64,000 bases of DNA from Solitalea koreensis (GCF_900182575.1 NZ_FXSZ01000006.1:180559-244558); one strand, 5' to 3'; shown: positions 1-7,076, counted from the first letter of the stretch. The notes: generated from the sequence alone by a model not told the origin. Translations and numbers: made by a program.

Positions 1-101
1 CGAATACCGCTAACAACTGTTTCCATTGGGCCGAAAATAAGAATTTTTTCGGAAAGCGGCATGTAGTCCTGAGTCCACAGAGGCAATACTTTCTTAATCA
101 T
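1..101 (-). CDS. N-terminal fragment of an unidentified protein, cut by the window edge
   Basis: An open frame on the minus strand starts with ATG at 101-99 and runs off the left edge, giving about 33 residues beginning MIKKVLPLWTQDYMPLSEK. A hydrophobic stretch (ILIFGPMETVVSGI) near the edge could be the start of a membrane segment. The start is preceded on its own strand by GGAAATAAAA, a weak ribosome-site-like run. It is divergent from gatC. I do not recognise the family and only the beginning is visible, so no function is assigned. Confidence 0.45.
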   Translation of the reverse strand, partial: MIKKVLPLWTQDYMPLSEKILIFGPMETVVSGI

Positions 102-112
102 TTTTATTTCCA

Positions 113-165
113 TTGACTATGGACTATAAACTATTGATCATCGACTATGGACTATTAGACTATTT
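113..165. repeat. Short direct repeats GACTATGGACTAT between divergent genes
   Basis: GACTATGGACTAT occurs at 115-127 and again at 143-155 (28-bp period), with a partial third unit ending near 165. A related string (ATAGACTATCGACTATT) lies in another intergenic gap near 14650. It is non-coding, and its role is unknown. Confidence 0.6.
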
Positions 166-209
166 TCATCATATTTGCAATTAGGCCTATAAATACTAAA
201 AGTTTAAGT

Positions 210-494
210 ATGAAAATCGACAAAAATGTAGTGGAAAAGATAGCGCATTTAGCACGTTTAGATGTTGAAGACGTGGATAAAAGCGTAGCCGATTTGAGCA
301 AAATTCTTACTTTTATGGAGAAGCTCAATGAACTTGATACCGAAAATGTTGAGCCTTTAATTTACATGACAGATGAAGTAAATGTATTTCGTAAGGATGA
401 AGTGAAACAAGATATTACTACAGATGAAGCGCTTAAAAATGCTCCAAAACGAAACGAAAATTACTTCCGTGTAGCTAAAGTAATTGAGCAGTAA
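210..494 (+). CDS. gatC: Aspartyl/glutamyl-tRNA amidotransferase subunit C
   Basis: The 94-residue product has the length and helical two-part layout of GatC, the small subunit of the GatCAB complex. GatCAB amidates Glu-tRNA(Gln) and Asp-tRNA(Asn) in the cytosol. The conserved opening VEKIAHLARLDVED (about residues 8-21), the central LDTENVEPL and the C-terminal NYFRVAKVIEQ are typical. gatA and gatB are not nearby, which is usual in Bacteroidota. The ATG at 210 fits the family N-terminus. The identification is secure. Confidence 0.95.
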   Translation: MKIDKNVVEKIAHLARLDVEDVDKSVADLSKILTFMEKLNELDTENVEPLIYMTDEVNVFRKDEVKQDITTDEALKNAPKRNENYFRVAKVIEQ

Positions 495-558
495 ATGCTT
501 CATAATCTGGTTCTTGTAATTTTCTTTTTACGGATCTCCAACCAGTATTTTTTTATTT

Positions 559-566
559 TACATTTG
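559..566 (+). promoter_or_regulatory. Bacteroidota -7 promoter element (TACATTTG) upstream of the ABC ATPase
   Basis: TACATTTG matches the TAnnTTTG -7 consensus of Bacteroidota sigma factor and lies 21 bp before the ATG at 588. No clear -33 TTTG is seen at the right spacing, so confidence is modest. Confidence 0.4.
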
Positions 567-587
567 ATAAACCTTCAATGATTTGTT

Positions 588-1313
588 ATGTCTAGCTTAA
601 TTTCAATTGATGATATTGGTAAAAAATACGTGATTGGTGCTGAGGTAATTCATGCCTTAAGATCCGTAACCCTAACCATCAATAAAGGTGAATTTGTTGC
701 CTTAATGGGGCCTTCCGGTTCCGGAAAATCTACCCTGATGAATATTTTGGGTTGTCTGGATACGCCATCGAAGGGTAAATACATATTGAACGGAATGGAT
801 GTCAGCCATATGACTGATGATGAGTTAGCAGAAGTGCGCAACAAGGAGATCGGTTTCGTCTTTCAAACATTTAATCTATTACCGCGTTCATCATCTTTAG
901 ACAATGTTGCCATGCCCTTGGTATATGCTGGGGTGAAAAAGGTAGAGCGGGAAGAAAGAGCACGTAAAACATTAGAAAGTGTAGGTTTAGGTGATCGGGT
1001 GAATCATAAACCCAATGAATTGTCGGGTGGTCAACGCCAACGTGTTGCCGTAGCCAGGGCATTGGTAAATAACCCTTCTATTATTTTGGCCGATGAACCT
1101 ACCGGTAACCTTGATACCAAGACATCCATTGAAATTATGGCTTTAATTGAGGAAATCCATAAAAAGGGGAATACGATCATTTTAGTAACTCACGAAGACG
1201 ATATTGCCAAACATGCGCATCGTATTGTACGTTTACGTGATGGCGTAATTGAAGATGATTTTCTGAATGAGGAAGTTCGGAGCGCGCTTAAAGAAGCTGC
1301 ATTCATTGAGTAG
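588..1313 (+). CDS. ABC transporter ATP-binding protein, MacB/LolD type
   Basis: This 241-residue nucleotide-binding subunit has Walker A GPSGSGKST (residues 41-49), a Q-loop (FQTFNLL, about 92), the signature LSGGQRQRVAVARAL (about 145), Walker B ILADEPTGNLD (about 166) and the switch histidine in THED. The sequence is of the MacB/LolD/FtsE class that works with FtsX-fold permeases in lipoprotein, peptide or macrolide export at the inner membrane. No permease is adjacent. A lone MacB-type permease lies at 9728-10978 and is a plausible, unproven partner. The substrate is unknown. Confidence 0.92.
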   Translation: MSSLISIDDIGKKYVIGAEVIHALRSVTLTINKGEFVALMGPSGSGKSTLMNILGCLDTPSKGKYILNGMDVSHMTDDELAEVRNKEIGFVFQTFNLLPRSSSLDNVAMPLVYAGVKKVEREERARKTLESVGLGDRVNHKPNELSGGQRQRVAVARALVNNPSIILADEPTGNLDTKTSIEIMALIEEIHKKGNTIILVTHEDDIAKHAHRIVRLRDGVIEDDFLNEEVRSALKEAAFIE

Positions 1314-1334
1314 ATGGCTAATTTGATTATTTAA

Positions 1335-1889
1335 ATGAAGATATATACAAAAACCGGCGATAAAGGTACAACAGGTTTAATTGGTGGAACCCGCGTTCCA
1401 AAGCATCATTTAAGAATCGAGGCTTATGGAACAGTAGATGAATTAAATTCATACATAGGCCTCATACGCGATCAGCAAATTGATCCTGAATACAAACACA
1501 TACTGAAGGAAATCCAGGATCGTTTGTTTACAGTTGGGGCTTTACTAGCGTCTGATCCTGAAAAATCAAAAATGAAGGTTCCTGATTTGAATGAAGCAGA
1601 TATTTCATTACTTGAAAAACAAATGGATTTGATGAATGAGGAGTTGCCGGAATTAAGAAATTTTATTTTACCCGGTGGCCATACGATCGTTTCTTATTGT
1701 CATTTAGCACGTTGTGTTTGCCGAAGAGCAGAGCGTTTATCGGTGCAACTTGCCGAAGAAAGCGTTATGAATGAGCTGGTACTGAAATACTTAAATCGTT
1801 TATCGGATTATCTTTTTGTACTCAGTAGAAAGGTAGCCGCCGATCTTAACGCCGAAGAATACATCTGGGTTCCCCGGACTAACTCCTGA
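1335..1889 (+). CDS. Cob(I)yrinic acid a,c-diamide adenosyltransferase, PduO/MMAB type
   Basis: The 184-residue enzyme transfers the adenosyl group of ATP to cob(I)alamin, making adenosylcobalamin. The N-terminal ATP-binding motif YTKTGDKGTTGLIGG (residues 4-18), VDELNSYIG (about 36) and the RCVCRRAERL helix (about 132) mark the PduO-type family, and the length is normal. It follows the ABC ATPase by about 20 bp on the same strand and may share its transcript. No other cobalamin genes are in the window, so it probably serves salvage. Confidence 0.93.
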   Translation: MKIYTKTGDKGTTGLIGGTRVPKHHLRIEAYGTVDELNSYIGLIRDQQIDPEYKHILKEIQDRLFTVGALLASDPEKSKMKVPDLNEADISLLEKQMDLMNEELPELRNFILPGGHTIVSYCHLARCVCRRAERLSVQLAEESVMNELVLKYLNRLSDYLFVLSRKVAADLNAEEYIWVPRTNS

Positions 1890-2009
1890 TTGAATTAGTT
1901 ACTAAATAAATGCACAGTTTTTGATAAAACTTTTTTTATTAACTATACGTTTTTATTATATATTCGCGATAATTAACGAAGAGACGAACATAAATTTAAA
2001 TTATTGCCT

Positions 2010-2231
2010 ATGTATTGGACACTCGAATTAGCTTCGCATCTTGAAGATGCACCATGGCCGGCTACTAAAGATGAATTGATCGACTATGCAATTCGTTCTG
2101 GAGCGCCGGTAGAGGTCATCGAAAACCTCCAGGCATTAGAAGATGACGGCGAACCTTACGAAAATATTGAAGAGGTTTGGCCTGATTATCCTACTAAGGA
2201 CGACTTCCTGTTTAATGAAGATGAATATTAA
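2010..2231 (+). CDS. DUF2795 domain protein (small acidic)
   Basis: The acidic 73-residue protein begins MYWTLELASHLED and contains the DUF2795 core (WPATKDELIDYAIRSGAP). It ends in a very acidic tail with DYPTKDDFLFNEDEY. An in-frame TTG at 2004 adds two residues, but the ATG at 2010 matches the family start and is preferred. DUF2795 proteins are small, conserved in Bacteroidota and have no established biochemical role. It is the last intact core gene before the accessory island. Confidence 0.85.
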   Translation: MYWTLELASHLEDAPWPATKDELIDYAIRSGAPVEVIENLQALEDDGEPYENIEEVWPDYPTKDDFLFNEDEY

Positions 2232-2497
2232 AGAATAACTTTTTCATTTAAGCAGCTGTTTGTTAAGTAAATGTACTTTATTTATTTACCAGATGGCTAA
2301 AAAGTCAATTTGCAAACAGAATTGAATTAAGCTCCTTTTTAAGGGGCTTTTTTCTTTAGTGGGCCATGAACCTGAAACAATTGGTTGAGAACTTAAAAAA
2401 TTAAGTCAAAAATCTAAAGCATTGTGGCTGTACCATTTATGCAGTCATTAACCTTCGTTTGTCCTTCGTTTTTAGATGTATATACGCAACTACCGCG

Positions 2498-2566
2498 ATG
2501 AACCTTCCTGCTATTACTCATTTTAATGAACGGCGTCTTAAAATTGACTTTGCGGACAATAAATAG
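2498..2566 (+). pseudogene. N-terminal remnant of a tyrosine recombinase
   Basis: ATG at 2498 opens a 22-codon frame, MNLPAITHFNERRLKIDFAD..., ending at TAG 2564-2566. It resembles the first residues of Bacteroidota phage-integrase-like recombinases, whose N-termini read MNLPAIT followed by an arm-type strand. The gene then breaks. Its catalytic C-terminus reappears at 2658-2831, so about 250 codons are missing. The motif TATATACGCAACT sits just upstream (2479-2491) and recurs before the first cassette. This reading is an inference from pattern, not from alignment. Confidence 0.5.
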
Positions 2567-2657
2567 GAGCTAAAACTAATTAATGGCGCAAGGATGAGGA
2601 AACACATAATGCCCTATTCCTGTCAAATAGTCAATCCAATCGATTTTGTGTTTTATG

Positions 2658-2831
2658 TCGAATACCTTGCGCCATTCATTTGCCACCCATTTGTTAGAGG
2701 ATGGAACCGATTTGCGTTATATAGAAAGTTTATTGGGGCATGGCAGCAACAAAACCACTGAGATGTATACCCACATTACCACCAAGGGTTTTGATCAGAT
2801 TAAAAGTCCGTTGGATCGGTTGGATATTTAA
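2658..2831 (+). pseudogene. C-terminal remnant of a XerC/D-type tyrosine recombinase
   Basis: The frame encodes NTLRHSFATHLLEDGTDLR, LGHGSNKTTEMYTH and a short tail ending LDRLDI. These are boxes with the second arginine (LRH), the GH pair and the nucleophilic tyrosine of tyrosine recombinases. The usual histidine before LR appears as N. The N-terminal and core-binding parts and the first catalytic arginine are absent, so it cannot act alone. With the N-terminal scrap at 2498 it is probably one recombinase gene with an internal deletion. It sits immediately before the cassette-like genes. Confidence 0.8.
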
Positions 2832-2901
2832 GTAGAATGGTTATTTTAGAGGTTCGGCTACCCAAAAAAAACAAACACAGCAGGGTACCTATATATGGAA
2901 T

Positions 2902-2946
2902 ATATACGCAACTCCGTTTCTTAAAAAGAAGAGTAGTTGCGTATAT
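2902..2946. repeat. 12-bp inverted repeat before the first cassette
   Basis: ATATACGCAACT (2902-2913) is followed by its exact complement AGTTGCGTATAT (2935-2946), with 21 bp between. The same 12-mer occurs in direct orientation at 2480-2491 before the recombinase remnant. It could be a recombinase-binding (attI-like) site or a promoter/operator. The right arm also carries a TATATTCG -7-like element about 20 bp before the cassette gene. Confidence 0.55.
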
Positions 2947-2952
2947 TCGCTC

Positions 2953-2966
2953 GTTAGCACCAATAC
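2953..2966 (+). repeat. Cassette left boundary repeat, GTTAGCACCAATAC
   Basis: This 14-mer lies 2 bp before the ATG at 2969 and is the reverse complement, with one mismatch, of GTACTGGTGCTAAC at 3895-3908, which begins 3 nt after the stop codon at 3892. The gene is therefore tightly bracketed by the two halves, as expected if cassette ends recombined. Confidence 0.65.
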
Positions 2967-2968
2967 AA

Positions 2969-3892
2969 ATGGACATCGTACAGCAAAGAGACAAACAAAT
3001 ACGAGACTTGGTTAATCATCCTTGGAAGCTACAAAGTTTGTTAGATGACAAAACCAAATGGAACAAGTTGTGTGCCTCAATGGACGTTATTGGTGACACT
3101 CAAATAGCAATAAATAGTTACTTTTCTTTGCCGAGTTTTAAAGCAGAAAATGGTGGTTATTTGTTTTTATACGGATTATTGCAAGCATTCTTTTTACAAC
3201 AAGACGCAATTAATCATTTATCAGAAGCATTATTTGACAGCGCAATAAAATGGAAAACTGAATATCCAGACATTTACCTTGTTAGAGAACTTAGAAATGA
3301 TTCCATAGGACATCCAACAAAAAGGGGAAAGGATGAATCATTTCATTTTATCGCTCGTTATTCTGTTTCAAAAGGACATTTTCGACTTATGTCGCATTAT
3401 TCAAAGAACAACAAGTCTGAATTTAATGACATAGACATAAATGACCTTAAGGAAAAACAAGAAAGTAGTGTAATTAAAATTTTGGACAACGTTATTGAAC
3501 TTATGGAAAAAGAGTACAAAGAACATAAAAGCAAATTTGCAAATGCCAAATTATCTGACTTAATTCCAGGGACAATAAGCTATTCCATTGGAAAAGTTTA
3601 CGAAGGAATTTATAATGACTACCCTTTGGCTGAAATGAATTTTTCTTTAATAAAGAACACCATTGACACAATCAAAGAAGAAATCATCAAGCGATATGGA
3701 AAACTTTCAGCATTACAAGGACTTAATGACGTGATTAGACGAATTGACTACATAATTCAAAAAGTTGAGAGTTGGATTAAAAACAATCAGCTATTAAATA
3801 ATGACGATGCGGAGGTTTTTTTAGATAGCTTTTCAGACAGATTTAAAGAACTTGAAGAAATGCTAAATGAAATTGATGAAGAGTTCAAGTAA
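2969..3892 (+). CDS. Cassette protein with a HEPN-like R-N-x4-H motif, function unknown
   Basis: The longest frame begins at 2837, but its first 44 codons cross the 12-bp inverted repeat and the cassette boundary. The ATG at 2969 (307 residues, MDIVQQRDKQ...) is therefore preferred. I do not recognise the whole protein. Around residues 105-116 it reads VRELRNDSIGHP, with R109-N110 and H115, the R-N-x4-H spacing seen in HEPN ribonucleases and HEPN toxins. The rest is mostly helical and the C-terminal third looks coiled-coil. A stress or defence nuclease-like role is possible but unproven. It is followed at once by the 92-bp repeat. Confidence 0.65.
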   Translation: MDIVQQRDKQIRDLVNHPWKLQSLLDDKTKWNKLCASMDVIGDTQIAINSYFSLPSFKAENGGYLFLYGLLQAFFLQQDAINHLSEALFDSAIKWKTEYPDIYLVRELRNDSIGHPTKRGKDESFHFIARYSVSKGHFRLMSHYSKNNKSEFNDIDINDLKEKQESSVIKILDNVIELMEKEYKEHKSKFANAKLSDLIPGTISYSIGKVYEGIYNDYPLAEMNFSLIKNTIDTIKEEIIKRYGKLSALQGLNDVIRRIDYIIQKVESWIKNNQLLNNDDAEVFLDSFSDRFKELEEMLNEIDEEFK

Positions 3893-3903
3893 ATGTACTG
3901 GTG

Positions 3904-3995
3904 CTAACAACTAAGCTTTCGTCTTGTCCGCAGGGCATGAGATGAAAGCCGTGTTGAACGGAACCTTTGGTAGCTATCGGTGCTGTTTATTATGG
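3904..3995 (+). repeat. 92-bp cassette-end repeat, copy A (attC-like)
   Basis: Copy A is 92 bp and matches copy B (5249-5340) with only two differences near its 3' end. It begins CTAACAACTAAGC and contains a long imperfect palindrome: outer arms CAAC/GTTG, a 3x3 bulge, inner arms GCTTTCGTCT/AGATGAAAGC with one G-T wobble, and a 15-nt loop. GTTGAAC on the 3' arm fits the integron core GTTRRRY, whereas the 5' arm fits RYYYAAC only in part. Confidence 0.75.
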
Positions 3996-4023
3996 GGTTA
4001 TCGAAGAAAAAATTGGGGCTATT

Positions 4024-4054
4024 ACAGGCGGCATTTTAAGAAGATGCCGCCTGT
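4024..4054. other. Perfect 11-bp stem-loop in insertion-sequence debris
   Basis: ACAGGCGGCAT (4024-4034) pairs exactly with ATGCCGCCTGT (4044-4054) across a 9-nt loop. It is GC-rich but not followed by a T-run, so it is more likely an element end or structural remnant than a normal terminator. Confidence 0.5.
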
Positions 4055-4159
4055 GATATTTTAAGGAGCTTTTTGAGGCCGATTTCTTTGGGGTAGGCGC
4101 ATAAGTGCCCTTACCCATAAAATCAGTTAATATGGGGAGTACAGTTTTGGCGAGCGCCC

Positions 4160-4236
4160 AAAGTCCAATGGGCCGGCGGGCCGCGCTTGTCAAACAACTC
4201 AATGGTGATCAGTATGCTTTTTTTGCAACAAGGGCA
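4160..4236 (-). pseudogene. Short remnant of a transposase-like zinc-finger C-terminus
   Basis: On the minus strand, codons from 4236 leftward read CPCCKKSILITIELFD followed by KRGPPAHW, a CxCC cluster like the C-terminal end of some IS91-type transposases. The reading frame then breaks. It is too short for certainty and lies between the first cassette repeat and an IS110-like remnant. Confidence 0.35.
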
Positions 4237-4271
4237 GCTTCGGTAACCTGAAAGATTCGACACCATTGAGG

Positions 4272-4439
4272 GATTTTTTTCAACGCATCAACTTTCGCAA
4301 AGGACGCGTGTCGGCCATCAGTGCCACAGCCAGAAAGCTGGCAGTCATCATCTGGAACCTATTGGTAAAAGGAGGAAGTTACATCAACCCTGAAGGCTAC
4401 TTGTTTCTGGATCACAACCATAATAAAGGCAGCCGCTAA
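4272..4439 (+). pseudogene. C-terminal remnant of an IS110-family transposase
   Basis: The plus-strand frame reads DFFQRINFRKGRVSAISATA and then RKLAVIIWNLLVKGGSY, ending at TAA 4437-4439. The run RKLAVIIWNLL is characteristic of the C-terminal transposase_20 part of IS110/IS116/IS902 transposases. No N-terminal part exists. A second scrap of the same sequence lies at about 7489-7527. Confidence 0.6.
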
Positions 4440-4546
4440 ACCCACGCTTGCCGAAAAGCACGGTGGACGTGCAACTTTGAACTTACCATCTAATTAAATT
4501 GGCAAGTGCCAGCAGACCGAAAAATAATTTGATTTAAAATAAAACA

Positions 4547-4576
4547 CACGTATATTTGAAATAAAATAAATACGTG
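4547..4576. promoter_or_regulatory. Inverted repeat CACGTAT/ATACGTG, candidate antitoxin operator
   Basis: CACGTAT (4547-4553) and ATACGTG (4570-4576) form a perfect 7-bp inverted repeat ending 2 bp before the antitoxin ATG. A site in this position fits autoregulation by a DNA-binding antitoxin, as in many type II toxin-antitoxin operons. The role is inferred. Confidence 0.55.
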
Positions 4577-4578
4577 CC

Positions 4579-4827
4579 ATGACAACAAAATTAACATTGA
4601 CAATTGACGATTCTGTGATTTCGGTTGCAAAAAAATATGCTAAGAATAAAGGTAAAAGTCTCTCAGACATAGTAGAGAATTATCTGATGACTTTGACATC
4701 AAAAGAAAGCAAGGATGAGACTATTTCTCCGAGAATTTTAAAATTAATGGGAGTAATTGAGTTGCCAGAAGATTTCGACTATAAAAGGGAAATAACAAAT
4801 AGTCTTTCAGAGAAATATAAGTTATGA
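4579..4827 (+). CDS. Type II antitoxin, DUF6364-like (ribbon-helix-helix type)
   Basis: This 82-residue protein begins with a basic beta-strand (TTKLTLTIDDSVISVAKKYA) and a helix-turn-helix-like segment (KGKSLSDIVENYL), as in small ribbon-helix-helix antitoxins of the DUF6364 group. The C-terminal part (PEDFDYKREI) would wrap the toxin. Its last 4 bases overlap the start of the PIN-domain gene (ATGA), the classic antitoxin-toxin arrangement. It probably represses its own promoter through the inverted repeat just upstream. The pair forms one cassette of the array. Confidence 0.82.
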   Translation: MTTKLTLTIDDSVISVAKKYAKNKGKSLSDIVENYLMTLTSKESKDETISPRILKLMGVIELPEDFDYKREITNSLSEKYKL

Positions 4828-5252
4828 AACATATTTTTCTAGACACAAATGTATTAATCGACTTCCTTGCCGACAGAAAGCCGTTCTCAGAAGAAGCTGC
4901 TAAACTTTTCAATTATTCATTTCAAAAAAAAGTAACAATTTACGTTGCAACTGTTTCTTATAACAACATTTACTATATTCTTAGACAGTCCTGTGCGCAT
5001 TCAAAAACAATAAAGATACTTGCCGAACTTCAAGAGTGGACAGAATCTGTTGACCTATCAAAAGACGTAATAAGAAAAGCACTAAAGTCTGATTTCAAAG
5101 ATTTCGAAGACGCAATTCAATATAACTGCGCTAAAACTTTAAATAAAATCGACTGCCTTGTGACACGCGACACTAAAGATTTCAAGACAAGTTCATTACC
5201 GATATTGACTCCTAAAGAAGCAGTAACAATGATAGAAAGTACCAGTCACTAA
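4824..5252 (+). CDS. Type II toxin, PIN-domain ribonuclease (VapC-like)
   Basis: The 142-residue product has the PIN-domain signature. LDTNVLIDFL places the first metal-binding aspartate at residue 7, KDFEDAIQY near residue 95 supplies the central acidic pair, and VTRDTKDF near 115 the last aspartate. PIN toxins cleave RNA when free of their antitoxin. The gene overlaps its antitoxin by 4 bp. Its stop codon TAA (5250-5252) is part of the cassette-end repeat (CTAACAAC), so the repeat was joined exactly at the end of the coding region. Confidence 0.88.
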   Translation: MKHIFLDTNVLIDFLADRKPFSEEAAKLFNYSFQKKVTIYVATVSYNNIYYILRQSCAHSKTIKILAELQEWTESVDLSKDVIRKALKSDFKDFEDAIQYNCAKTLNKIDCLVTRDTKDFKTSSLPILTPKEAVTMIESTSH

Positions 5253-5340
5253 CAACTAAGCTTTCGTCTTGTCCGCAGGGCATGAGATGAAAGCCGTGTT
5301 GAACGGAACCTTTGGTAGCTGGCGGTGCTGTTTATTATGG
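5249..5340 (+). repeat. 92-bp cassette-end repeat, copy B (attC-like)
   Basis: Copy B is identical to copy A (3904-3995) apart from GG for AT near the 3' end. It has the same CAAC/GTTG outer arms and GCTTTCGTCT/AGATGAAAGC inner arms. It supplies the toxin stop codon. After 5340 the sequences diverge completely, which defines the unit length. Confidence 0.75.
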
Positions 5341-5538
5341 AAGGTAGTTTGGCCGTTTTTCGGTTAAACTTTTTGAGTTATAGCAACCCCTGCAGTTCAG
5401 TCCTGCTTTTGAGATGCGTTTCGACTTGACAAAATAAATAGGAGATAAACAGAAAAAAGTTTTATTTAGACAATAATGTCAAATTAAGAAGAAATTAATC
5501 TGTTTATTTTTACTAAATTTGTTAAAATAAAAGATTTC
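5341..5538. other. 198-bp gap between repeat B and the ATPase gene
   Basis: No gene is seen. The gap holds ACAAAATAAATAGGAG (5429-5444), almost the same as a string at 2556-2571 next to the recombinase remnant. TAAATTTG at 5514-5521 is a perfect TAnnTTTG -7 element 18 bp before the next ATG. Confidence 0.5.
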
Positions 5539-6984
5539 ATGGGTGGCTTAAGTCTTATTCCAACAGAGAAAATAGTAGAACGCTTACGATACGAAAATCC
5601 TTGGTGGTTAAACAAACAAATACCCGAAGCGTACAGCTCTATGTCAAAACGCTTGTATTTTAGGCTGTTTTATCCATATGTAACCGAAAAAAGTGTGCGC
5701 AGGGCTTTGGTGCTTATGGGGCCAAGACGTGTGGGCAAAACCGTCATGCTGTTTCACTGTATACAGCAATTATTGACTGAAAATGTAAATCCACACAAAA
5801 TTTTCTTTGTAGGCATAGATAATCCTATTTATGTACATTTAAGTTTAGAAGACATTTTGACCCTCTGCAAAAAATCGCTTAACCAAAGTAATTTAAACGA
5901 TTGCTATGTTTTTTTTGATGAAATACAGTATCTCAAAGATTGGGAGCGTCACCTCAAAATGTTGGTAGATTCGTATCCGGAAACCAAATTTATTGTATCG
6001 GGTTCAGTAGCAGCTGCCCTGAAATGGCACAGTACCGAAAGTGGCGTGGGTAGATTTACCGATTTTATGTTACCACCGCTTACTTTTCAAGAGTATATTC
6101 ATCTTAAAGATATGAATCATCTCATTTATGATGGTAACATTATATACGGTGAAAAACAAATGCCTTATTGCCTTACACATGATGTAAAAGCGCTCAATAA
6201 AGAGTTTGTGCATTATTTGAATTTTGGTGGTTATCCGGAAGTGGTGCTATCAGAAAAGCAAAGCGATATGGGCAGATACGTAAAAAACGATATTGTTGAC
6301 AAAGTACTGTTACGCGATTTACCCAGTCTATACGGCATCAAAGACGTACAAGAGTTAAATCGCTTTTTTACCTACATTGCCTACAACACAGGCAATGAAT
6401 TTTCGTACGAAACAATGAGTAAAGAAAGTGGAATACAGAAAGACACGCTTAAAAAATACTTAGAATACTTAGAGGCAGCATTTCTTATAAAAGTATTAAA
6501 CAAAGTGGATGTAAATGCCAAACGCCTAAAAAGAGTCACGAGTTTTAAAGTGTATTTAACCAATCCATCGTTGCGCACGGCTTTATTTTCACCTATTTCC
6601 GAAACCGACAGCGAAATGGGTAATATGGTAGAAACAGCAGTACTATCACAATGGATGCACCGGGAAAAATTAGATCTAACCTATGCTCGCTGGAAAGATG
6701 GTAGAAAGGAAGGTGAAGTGGACTTAGTATTGGTTGATGACAAGCAGTACAAACCTGTTTGGGGTGTAGAAATAAAATGGAGTAACCGTTACTTTGAAAA
6801 ACCGCAAGAACTAAAAAGTTTAATACAGTTCTGTAAAGCCAATTCCTTCGAAAAGGCTTTGGTAACATCTATTGACCAAACAGGTTTAAAAACCATAGAC
6901 GACCTTTCGTTTTCGTTTTTACCGGCCTCTATTTACAGTTACAACATTGGCGATATAACCTTGAAAATGAAAAACAGTAATTAG
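5539..6984 (+). CDS. ATP-binding protein, AAA_14/DUF4143 family
   Basis: The 481-residue protein belongs to the widespread AAA ATPases with a C-terminal DUF4143 domain. It has a P-loop GPRRVGKT (about residue 61), a Walker B-like YVFFDEIQYL (about 130), sensor-1 FIVSGS (about 152) and DLPSLYGI at the domain linker. The C-terminal EVDLV...VEIKW resembles a PD-(D/E)xK nuclease-like core. Cellular roles are poorly known, and several relatives sit in mobile or defence regions. It follows copy B of the cassette repeat and has its own -7 element. It appears intact. Confidence 0.85.
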   Translation: MGGLSLIPTEKIVERLRYENPWWLNKQIPEAYSSMSKRLYFRLFYPYVTEKSVRRALVLMGPRRVGKTVMLFHCIQQLLTENVNPHKIFFVGIDNPIYVHLSLEDILTLCKKSLNQSNLNDCYVFFDEIQYLKDWERHLKMLVDSYPETKFIVSGSVAAALKWHSTESGVGRFTDFMLPPLTFQEYIHLKDMNHLIYDGNIIYGEKQMPYCLTHDVKALNKEFVHYLNFGGYPEVVLSEKQSDMGRYVKNDIVDKVLLRDLPSLYGIKDVQELNRFFTYIAYNTGNEFSYETMSKESGIQKDTLKKYLEYLEAAFLIKVLNKVDVNAKRLKRVTSFKVYLTNPSLRTALFSPISETDSEMGNMVETAVLSQWMHREKLDLTYARWKDGRKEGEVDLVLVDDKQYKPVWGVEIKWSNRYFEKPQELKSLIQFCKANSFEKALVTSIDQTGLKTIDDLSFSFLPASIYSYNIGDITLKMKNSN

Positions 6985-7031
6985 ATTATAAAGTTCATAC
7001 TAGAAAACAACCAAGGGCACACAATGTATTA

Positions 7032-7059
7032 TTGCCAATGGTTTAAAGTTTTATCTTTG
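7032..7059 (+). promoter_or_regulatory. Promoter of the small cassette gene (TTG-N17-TATCTTTG)
   Basis: TATCTTTG (7052-7059) is a perfect -7 element, and TTG at 7032-7034 lies 17 nt upstream as a candidate -33. The ATG follows 17 bp later. Directly after the -7 comes CTAACAACT, the same string that begins each cassette repeat. Confidence 0.5.
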
Positions 7060-7076
7060 CTAACAACTGACAACAA

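Noticed and set aside
2837..2968. 44-codon N-terminal extension of the first cassette gene
   Set aside because: It crosses the 12-bp inverted repeat and the cassette boundary; the internal ATG at 2969 fits better.
3990..4202. 70-residue minus-strand frame
   Set aside because: It runs through insertion-sequence debris in the wrong frame relative to the CPCC...FDKRGPP reading and has no start context.
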